A stretch of DNA of 64,000 bases from Thermosulfurimonas dismutans (GTDB lineage: Bacteria > Desulfobacterota > Thermodesulfobacteria > Thermodesulfobacteriales > Thermodesulfobacteriaceae), in NCBI GenBank assembly GCA_011322625.1, contig DRMH01000012.1:32387-96386 (forward strand), given 5' to 3'. Below the pieces are notes generated by a model. It made no database searches, was not told the origin of the DNA, and saw only the letters and a program-made list of their open reading frames with translations. The translations under genes and the position numbers were made by a program. Positions 57,225-64,000 of this stretch are shown here, piece by piece; position 1 is the first letter of the stretch; the number at the start of each line of letters is the position of its first letter.

Positions 57225-58440
57225 CTTGGCTGCCTCCGAAACTCTTCAGGGCCGCTTTAAGCCTGGATTCGGCATCGATCAGGAAATTGGCCGAAACCAC
57301 CACCTCTTCCCCGGGGTGCAGACCGGAAAGAACGATCCGCTCATGTCCCACCCGGCGTCCCACCCTTACCATGCGGGGTTCGAAGGTCCCCGGACCCTTG
57401 CGCACGAAGACGTAATAGTGCCGCCCTCCGTAGATGAGGGCCTCGTCGGGGATGACCATCCGCATCCCCAGCGGGACCCGCACCCGCACCTCGGCCCAGG
57501 CCCCGGGACGGAGGACCATTCGGGGGTTGGCCAGGCTCAGGCGCACCCGGAAGACCCGGAGTTTTTCCTCCACCCAGGGATAAATTTCCTCGATGCGGGC
57601 CCGGAATTTATGCTCGGTACCCGGAACGAGTATCTCCACCGGCAGGCCCACCCGTAAGAGAGGGGCCTCGGTTTCGTAAAAATCGGCCTCTATCCAGACC
57701 CGGGAAAGGTCCGCCAGACGGTAAAGGACCGAGGCCGGGGTAATGCGTTTACCGGGAAAGATCCTCTTTTCCACCACGAAACCGGATACCGGACTGGGCA
57801 CAGGAAAGGCCCGGACCGGTCTCCCGGTGGAGCGGATTTGCTGCAGGGTTTGCCGGGAGAGCCCCCAAAGAAGAAGCCGTTCCTCCGCGGCCCGGGCCGT
57901 CCTGCGGGCCAGAGCCAGGGCTCCGGAGGCCCCCTGACGTTTGAGATCCCGGGCCCAGGTGAGGGAACGCAGGAATTCCTCCTCGGTGGAGAGCACCTCC
58001 GGGGAATACAGGGTGAAGAGCGGAGTGCCCTTTTTTACCCAAATCCCTTCCTGATCTACATATACCCTTTCCACCCATCCCGAAACCCGGGTATGGACTT
58101 CGTAGATCCGGGTCTCGTCGTAGGTCACGCGGGCCGGAGCCCGAAGCTCCAGGACCACCCTGCGGTGGACCACCGGAGCGGTGCGCACCCCGATGAGCTG
58201 CTGTCTTTCCGGGGAAATCTGAACCGGGACCAGACCCATGCCCCGGGAGGAAGGGGCAGGTTGGCGGGGCCGGGCGGTGGCCTCCTTTACCGGCACCAGA
58301 TCCATGCCACAGATGGGACATTTTCCCGGGTGATCGGAGCGGTAGCTGGGATGCATGGGACAGGTATAGATGGTCTTGGCTGAGACATTAAAGGCCGCCG
58401 GGCCGAGGAAAAGCCATCCGGCTAGAAACAGGGCCGCCAT
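57205..58440 (-). CDS. cusB: CusB-family efflux RND periplasmic adaptor with N-terminal heavy-metal-binding domain
   Basis: YTCPMHPSYRSDHPGKCPICGMDLVPV heavy-metal-binding domain; HlyD-type adaptor VHTRVSGWVERVYVDQEGIWVKKGTPLFTLYSPEVLS. Confidence 0.92.
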   Translation of the reverse strand: MAALFLAGWLFLGPAAFNVSAKTIYTCPMHPSYRSDHPGKCPICGMDLVPVKEATARPRQPAPSSRGMGLVPVQISPERQQLIGVRTAPVVHRRVVLELRAPARVTYDETRIYEVHTRVSGWVERVYVDQEGIWVKKGTPLFTLYSPEVLSTEEEFLRSLTWARDLKRQGASGALALARRTARAAEERLLLWGLSRQTLQQIRSTGRPVRAFPVPSPVSGFVVEKRIFPGKRITPASVLYRLADLSRVWIEADFYETEAPLLRVGLPVEILVPGTEHKFRARIEEIYPWVEEKLRVFRVRLSLANPRMVLRPGAWAEVRVRVPLGMRMVIPDEALIYGGRHYYVFVRKGPGTFEPRMVRVGRRVGHERIVLSGLHPGEEVVVSANFLIDAESRLKAALKSFGGSQGDHAHH

Positions 58441-58442
58441 CC

Positions 58443-61232
58443 TCACGGGATACCTCCTTGAGGCCCGGGGAGTTCCGGGACCAGGGTCCTCCCCAGAAGG
58501 GCCTGGATTCCGGCCAGGGCCGCCAGATAATTGACCCGATGCCGACACAGGGATAAACGGTGTTCCAGGAGCCGTCGAGCCCGCTCCAGGACGTTCAGAA
58601 AATCCAGTTTCCCGGTGAGATAATAAGTTCGGGCTGAATCCAGATCGGCCTGATCCTGCGGAAGGATCTCTTTTTCGTAGAGGCGAACGAGTTCGGCCTC
58701 GGTTCGAGCCTGATAGAGGAACCCCTGCAGGCGATAGCGCAGATCGGCCTTTACATCCTCCAGGTTTTCTCCGGCCGCCAGGGCCTCGTCCTTTTCGGCC
58801 CGGGCCAGAAGATCCTGTTTGCGGGAGATGAAGAGGGGGATGCTTATCCCGGCCCCGAATTCGTAAATCTCCGGGTAAGTCCCCCGGGAGTACCAGCCGG
58901 CGAAGAATTTGGGGTCCGGACGTTTTTCCAGTTCCGCCAGATGGGCCCGAAGCTCCCTCTCCCGAAGGTAGAGACGATAAAGGACTACCCGGGGAGCCTG
59001 TTCCAGAAAGGCGCTCAGGCGTTTTTCCTCGGGAAGGGAGGGAAGCCCGGCTGGAAGCTCAAGCTTCGGAAGCCGGGATACCCGGGTGAAAAGCAACCTT
59101 CGACTCAGACGCTCCCGGAGTACCTTCTGTCTTTCCAGATTGCGGGCCACTCTTTCCCTGAGGAGCCCCCTTTCCACCGCGGCCCGCAGGATATCGGCCT
59201 GGATCCCGGCTCCGGTCTGATATCTGGAACGGGCACTCTCTTCCAGTTCCCGCAGGATGCCGTCCATTTCCCGCAGGATCGCGGCCTCGCGTTCCAGATA
59301 GACGATCTCCAGAGCGCTTCGAACCAGATCCCGCCAGAGCTCCCAGCTCTTTTCCTCCCACTTAAGGCGCAGTTCCTGAGCCTTGAGGGCGGCTATCCTT
59401 TCCCGGGTCTTCCTCTTGCCCTTCCAGGGGACGGTCTGTTCGATCTTGATTCCGGCCATACTCATGGGTTCCTCGCCCAGGGTATTGGCCGGAACGGGAT
59501 CTCCGGCGTTACGGACCATGAAGGTAACCCGCGGGTCGGGCAGGGCTCCGGCCGGGGCGATGCGGTTTTCCTGGGCGCGGATCCGGGCCCGCAGGGCCGA
59601 AAGCACGGGATGATTCCGGAGAAGGAGCGGGGTTTGAAGCCGAAGAAAGTCGCGCAGGCTTTCCGCCCCGGCGGGAAGGACCAGCAGGAAAAGGAGCAGG
59701 AGGGCAAAGAGCCCCTGTTGCACGGCCCGGCGAGGGCGGGAGCCCTTCTCCGTGGTTAGCGGAAGGTGGCGGAGCCAGGGACATATCCGGCCCGGGAGGC
59801 GTTTTCCGAAAAGGGTCCTCTTGCCGGAGGCGGTGAAGAAAAACCTCCCTTTCGCCCGGGTAAGGGCCACGTAGAGCAGACGTTTCTCCTCCGCCGGATC
59901 CGCATCCGGAAATAGATTTAAGGGGAGAAGCCCCTCCTCGGCTCCCACCAGGATCACCGCCTCGGCCTCCAGTCCTTTGGCGCCATGGATGGTGAGGAGA
60001 TTTACCCCCTCCCGGGAAACGGAGATTAGATCCGCGGTGGAAAGAAACCTCAGCCTGGCGGCCAGTCGCTCCCTTTCTTCCCCGGAGAGGAGGTCCGAAA
60101 GGGAGGGCACCAGTTGGCGAACCTCTCGGCGTACCTCCTCCGGGGTGAGGGACCCTGCGGCGAGACCATCGGCGAGCCGGAGCAATTTCTGACGTCTTTC
60201 CTCGGCCTCGACCTCGGGTTCGGCTACCGGAAGCCCCTCCCGGAGCAGGGTCTCCTTCACCGGAGAGAGAACCGCCCGCAGCCTTGCCAGCACCAGGATC
60301 TCGTCCGGGGAGAGCCCCTCCCCGGCCCTTTCCAGATAGACTCCGCCGGTCAACTCCGCCACCAGTTTGGCCACACCTATGGCCTCGGCCTTTTCGGAGG
60401 GAAAGAGCCACCCCCGGATTTCTCCCCCGGAGCGGACCGCCTTAAGGGAGGCGGATCCGGAGAAGAGATCCTCCCGCAGGGATTCGGCCGTAGCCAGGAT
60501 CCTTTCCGGGACCCGGTAGGAGAGGGCCAGGGTATGGATGCTCAGGCCGGCTAACCCCTCAAGAAAGGTCTTGAGGGCCCGGGGATCGGCGCCGCGGAAA
60601 CCATAGATGGCCTGAGCAGGGTCTCCTACCAGGAAGAACCCCCCGGCCGGGAAAAGGGAGAGGAAACGGAAGATCTCCGGGGAGAGGTCCTGACATTCGT
60701 CGATGAGGACCTGATAGCCCGGGGGAAAAGGGGGCCTTTTTTCGGGCACCGCGAGGAGGAGCCGCAGGTAGTCGTAAAGATCGTTTGCGGAAAGGTAATC
60801 CAGATAGGCCTTGCGGAGGGAGGAATAGGCCGGGTGTCCGGAACGAACGGCCTCAAGAAGCTTGCGCGGAGATCCCGAAATTTTGAGCTTTCGGGCCAGA
60901 CGCTGGATCAGGTCCGTGGCCTCTTCCTCGGAAAGAAGCCGGGGCGGGGCGTCTGCGGCTTCATAAAGGAGGTCATAAGCCAGGGAATGAAAGGTCTCCA
61001 CGCGGGGCCCCGAGATTCCCAGGGCGGAGAGACGTTCGCGCAGCTCCCGGCAGGTCTTTACGGTAAAGGTGAGAAGAAAGATCCTTTCCGGAGGAACCCC
61101 CCGCCCCAGGAGATGAAGGACCCGGGCCAGGAGGAGGCGGGTTTTTCCGGCACCGGGGCCGGCTATCACCATGGCCGGCCCCGGGGTTTCGGCAGCCCTC
61201 TTCTGGAACTCGTCTAAAGGGAAACCCTTCAT
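58443..61232 (-). CDS. Continuous ORF: N-terminal UvrD-like helicase (about 61232-59724) joined in frame to a TolC/CusC-like outer-membrane efflux protein (about 59723-58443)
   Basis: Helicase motifs GPGAGKTRLLLARVLHLL, VLIDECQDLSPEIFRFL, LLTIHGAKGLEAEAVILVG, LYVALTRAKGRFFFT; then QGLFALLLLFLLVLPAGAESL signal peptide and outer-membrane efflux protein sequence. An in-frame GTG at 59723 could start the TolC-like protein separately. Confidence 0.8.
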   Translation of the reverse strand: MKGFPLDEFQKRAAETPGPAMVIAGPGAGKTRLLLARVLHLLGRGVPPERIFLLTFTVKTCRELRERLSALGISGPRVETFHSLAYDLLYEAADAPPRLLSEEEATDLIQRLARKLKISGSPRKLLEAVRSGHPAYSSLRKAYLDYLSANDLYDYLRLLLAVPEKRPPFPPGYQVLIDECQDLSPEIFRFLSLFPAGGFFLVGDPAQAIYGFRGADPRALKTFLEGLAGLSIHTLALSYRVPERILATAESLREDLFSGSASLKAVRSGGEIRGWLFPSEKAEAIGVAKLVAELTGGVYLERAGEGLSPDEILVLARLRAVLSPVKETLLREGLPVAEPEVEAEERRQKLLRLADGLAAGSLTPEEVRREVRQLVPSLSDLLSGEERERLAARLRFLSTADLISVSREGVNLLTIHGAKGLEAEAVILVGAEEGLLPLNLFPDADPAEEKRLLYVALTRAKGRFFFTASGKRTLFGKRLPGRICPWLRHLPLTTEKGSRPRRAVQQGLFALLLLFLLVLPAGAESLRDFLRLQTPLLLRNHPVLSALRARIRAQENRIAPAGALPDPRVTFMVRNAGDPVPANTLGEEPMSMAGIKIEQTVPWKGKRKTRERIAALKAQELRLKWEEKSWELWRDLVRSALEIVYLEREAAILREMDGILRELEESARSRYQTGAGIQADILRAAVERGLLRERVARNLERQKVLRERLSRRLLFTRVSRLPKLELPAGLPSLPEEKRLSAFLEQAPRVVLYRLYLRERELRAHLAELEKRPDPKFFAGWYSRGTYPEIYEFGAGISIPLFISRKQDLLARAEKDEALAAGENLEDVKADLRYRLQGFLYQARTEAELVRLYEKEILPQDQADLDSARTYYLTGKLDFLNVLERARRLLEHRLSLCRHRVNYLAALAGIQALLGRTLVPELPGPQGGIP

Positions 61233-61348
61233 GGAAATCTTTATAATCCCGCCCCCGGAGGGGAACAATATCCAATTAAAATTTCCTAAAACCTGGAAAA
61301 AATAGTCTAAACCTTGTTTCTGTAAACAGGCCTTATATACTTGGGCCC

Positions 61349-62092
61349 ATGGCGCTATATCATAAGTTGAAACGACTCATAGGTCGGGCCCTCCATCGGT
61401 ACGAGATGCTGGCCCCCGGGGATCGGGTTCTGGTGGCTCTCTCCGGAGGGGCGGACAGTCTGGTCCTCACCTATTTTCTGGCCGAGTGGCGTCGCAAGGT
61501 CCCCTTCGATTACGAACTGCTGGCGGTGCATCTGGATATGGGTTTTGACCGGGGCCCGGGGTACCGGCAGGGGCTTTCCGCCCTGGAACGATTCTGTGAA
61601 GAACTGGGGGTGCCCTTTCGGGTGCTCGATACCGACTGCGCCACCCAGGCCCTTAAGGCCGCGGAACGAGGAAAACCCTCGCCCTGTTTCGTCTGCTCCT
61701 GGCACCGGAGAAAGTATCTCTTTCGGCTGGCCGGGGAGGAAAACTTCAACAAGATCGCTTTCGGGCACCACCGGGACGATCTGGTGGTGACCTTTTTCCT
61801 GAATATGTGTTTCCACGGGGAACTCTCCACCATTGTTCCGGTGCAGGAGATGTTCGGGGGACGCCTCTATCTTATTCGTCCCCTGGTTCTGGTGGAAAAG
61901 TCCGCCCTTAAGGCCTTTGCCCAGAGGGAAGGGTTCCCGGTGCTGGAGAATCCCTGCCCCTTTTCCGGGGAAACCCGCAGGGTCTTTATGGAGCGATGGC
62001 TGGAGGAACATCTTTACACCATCAATCCCAAGGTGCGGGGCTCGGTGTTTCGGGCCATCTTTAACTGTCGTCCGGAATATCTCCCGCGCTGA
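61349..62092 (+). CDS. TtcA/TilS-superfamily tRNA-thiolation-type ATPase (PP-loop)
   Basis: VLVALSGGADSLVLTYFLAEW PP-loop; CFVCSWHRRKYLF CxxC; FGHHRDDLVVTFFLNM. Confidence 0.85.
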   Translation: MALYHKLKRLIGRALHRYEMLAPGDRVLVALSGGADSLVLTYFLAEWRRKVPFDYELLAVHLDMGFDRGPGYRQGLSALERFCEELGVPFRVLDTDCATQALKAAERGKPSPCFVCSWHRRKYLFRLAGEENFNKIAFGHHRDDLVVTFFLNMCFHGELSTIVPVQEMFGGRLYLIRPLVLVEKSALKAFAQREGFPVLENPCPFSGETRRVFMERWLEEHLYTINPKVRGSVFRAIFNCRPEYLPR

Positions 62093-62206
62093 ATCCCGCC
62101 TCCGGGGCCTTTTCGGGGCCGGGGTTTTGGTCCGAAGGAAGGGTTTACTTGAAGGAGAAAGGTTTTAAATTTTAAAGATCGGAAAGTTTAACGGGAGGTG
62201 ATGGAG

Positions 62207-62413
62207 ATGCCCATCTATGAATTTCGGTGTGACGATTGCGGGGAGCGTTTTGAGAAATTGTGTCTGAGCTCCCGTGACGAGCAAGAGACCCGGTGTCCGC
62301 GTTGCGGAAGTCCCCGGGTGCGGCGCGAATTTTCCACCTTTGCCTGTTCGCTGGGAGGCGGTTTCGGGTTCGGGTCCTGCGGCACCGGGGGGCACGGTTT
62401 CGGCTTCGGTTGA
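62207..62413 (+). CDS. FmdB-family zinc ribbon protein
   Basis: MPIYEFRCDDCGERFEKL...CPRCGSPRVRREFSTFA; Gly/Phe-rich tail. Confidence 0.9.
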   Translation: MPIYEFRCDDCGERFEKLCLSSRDEQETRCPRCGSPRVRREFSTFACSLGGGFGFGSCGTGGHGFGFG

Positions 62414-62450
62414 GCCTGAAGCCGGGAGGGGCGGTCCGTCCCTCGGAAAG

Positions 62451-62474
62451 GGCGGGGTGTTCCCCGCCTTTTTT
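62451..62474 (+). terminator. Intrinsic terminator after fmdB-like gene
   Basis: ggcgggg-tgtt-ccccgcc followed by TTTTTT. Confidence 0.85.
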
Positions 62475-62499
62475 CATCTTTACCGGTCCGAGAGGGTGA

Positions 62500-63123
62500 A
62501 TGCTTACGGAAGTGGTCCATTTTCTGCTTGAGACCATCGGGCGTCTGGGTTATCCGGGGATCTTTCTACTGATGGCCCTGGAGTCCTCGTTCTTTCCCTT
62601 TCCCAGTGAGGTGGTGATCCCTCCGGCGGCCTATCTGGCGGCCCGGGGGGACATGGATCTTTTTCTGGTGATCTTTTCCGGTACCGGGGGGAGTCTGGCC
62701 GGGGCCTGGTTCAATTATCTCCTGGCCCTGAAGCTGGGGCGTCCGGCCCTGGGACATTTTCTGCGTCGTTACGGGGGGTATCTCTTTCTTTCCGAGGCCG
62801 CTCTGGTGCGGGTGGAGGAATTTTTCGCCCGTCACGGACATATCTCCACCTTTGTGGGGAGGCTTCTGCCCGGGGTGCGGCAGTATATAAGTCTTCCCGC
62901 CGGTCTGGGGCGCATGAATCCGTTCCTTTTTAGCCTCTTCACCCTGCTCGGGGCCGGCATCTGGGTCACGGTTCTGGCCCTTTGCGGTTATTTTCTGGGG
63001 AAAAATCAGGCCCTTTTACGCCAGGCCCTGCACCGGGCCGGGCTCGGAGCGGTGCTTCTGGCCCTCCTGTGTACGGGCCTTTATCTCTGGTATCACCGCC
63101 GGGGCTCAAAGACTTCCGCCTAG
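62500..63123 (+). CDS. DedA/SNARE-associated (VTT domain) family membrane protein
   Basis: [69 protein letters not shown]. Confidence 0.93.
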   Translation: MLTEVVHFLLETIGRLGYPGIFLLMALESSFFPFPSEVVIPPAAYLAARGDMDLFLVIFSGTGGSLAGAWFNYLLALKLGRPALGHFLRRYGGYLFLSEAALVRVEEFFARHGHISTFVGRLLPGVRQYISLPAGLGRMNPFLFSLFTLLGAGIWVTVLALCGYFLGKNQALLRQALHRAGLGAVLLALLCTGLYLWYHRRGSKTSA

Positions 63124-63129
63124 GGCAGT

Positions 63130-63909
63130 TTATTCCTCCGGGATATTTATCTTATCCCAGTCGTCGGGAATGGTTTCCAGCCGGGCAAGCTGTGGTTCGT
63201 GAAGGGGCAGGATGAGATCGGCCATCTTCTTGATGCGCAGGGTTTGTTCGTAGGCCTGATAGGCGTCGGTATGGATCCCCGGGGGAATAACCTCCCAGCC
63301 CAGGGCCCGCACCTCCCGCGGAGGCCAGTAGTTGGTGAAGATGGTGCAGACCCCGGTCAGCGCGGCTTTTCCCTTTTCCGTATCCACCAGCACGGTCATC
63401 CCTCCGTAGGTATGACCGGGGGTGTGGATCATCCAGATCCCGGGAAGGATCTCCTTATCCTCGGTGAGTTTGACGAACTGTCCGGCCTGATCCAGTTCCT
63501 CCACGAAATCCGCGGCGTAGCGAAAATCCAGCGGATGGGGTTCATAGAGGCTTTTGAACTCCAGTTCATGGGCATAGAAGACCGCGTTGACACACTTGAA
63601 GTCGTTTTCGCAGTGGTCATTATGGAGATGGGTGTGGAGCACGATATCGATGTCTTTGGGGGCCAGGCCGTAACGAGCCAGGGCCTCCTCGAAACGCCAG
63701 ATCTTGGCTCCCAGGGCCTTCTCCCGGGCTTCGGTAATCACCGGGCCGAGGTATCCGGTATCCACCAGGACTACTTTATCTCCTCCCTCGATCAGCCATC
63801 CACACACCGGAACATGGATCTCGCGACCGTAACCGTGCTGATAGGTCATCATACCCTGGTCAAAAATCTTGCTTCCGAGGACCAGGGGATGAATGCGATA
63901 GAGGGCCAT
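63130..63909 (-). CDS. MBL-fold metallo-hydrolase (N-acyl homoserine lactonase-like)
   Basis: VVLVDTGYLGP; IDIVLHTHLHNDHCENDFKC (HxHxDH); HTPGHTYGGMTVLVDT. Confidence 0.9.
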   Translation of the reverse strand: MALYRIHPLVLGSKIFDQGMMTYQHGYGREIHVPVCGWLIEGGDKVVLVDTGYLGPVITEAREKALGAKIWRFEEALARYGLAPKDIDIVLHTHLHNDHCENDFKCVNAVFYAHELEFKSLYEPHPLDFRYAADFVEELDQAGQFVKLTEDKEILPGIWMIHTPGHTYGGMTVLVDTEKGKAALTGVCTIFTNYWPPREVRALGWEVIPPGIHTDAYQAYEQTLRIKKMADLILPLHEPQLARLETIPDDWDKINIPEE

Positions 63910-64000
63910 CCTCTTCCTCCTGCAAATTTTGTTGAGTCCAATTTACTTTTATAAGCCCCCGGATCCCTTAAGTCAAAGGGAGCCCGCCGGGAACAAATAC

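Noticed and set aside
55962-57260. 432-aa plus-strand ORF antisense to cusA
   Set aside because: Repetitive His/Gly/Asp-rich translation, antisense to a strongly supported RND permease.

Overview
A 64 kb chromosomal window from a GC-rich, probably thermophilic Gram-negative bacterium. LptD, BamA, LolCDE and codon style suggest Thermodesulfobacteriota or a relative; this placement is inference. Most of it is dense housekeeping and cell-envelope operons: larE (partial), a PhoU-DUF47 fusion, prfB with a programmed +1 frameshift, carA, ribF, surE, argJ, a bd-oxidase-like/c-heme membrane pair, DUF1015, nadK, lptD, nadE, cobO, recR, ybaB, dnaX, cobQ, a Kef-type antiporter, a split AddA/AddB system, BON, mnmG, an RpoH-like sigma factor, tandem CNNM/CBS proteins, mutM, relA/spoT, rpmB, bamA, lolD, lolC/E, lysS, cusABC and others. 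The standout is an AT-rich island between lysS and cusA (about 52.54-54.13 kb). It holds three consecutive gene cassettes, each ending in a textbook integron attC site: TCTAAC/GTTAGA outer core boxes, an imperfect hairpin and a conserved bulged A. No integron integrase is visible in the window. The cassettes carry a TPR protein, a DUF4160/DUF2442 pair and a HicB/HicA toxin-antitoxin pair, and the last attC core supplies the stop codon of cusA. Other notable items are a UvrD-helicase ORF running in frame into a TolC/CusC-like protein, a detached AddA-type nuclease gene, a DUF4143-ATPase remnant behind mnmG, and a recurrent -10-like box placed directly before start codons.
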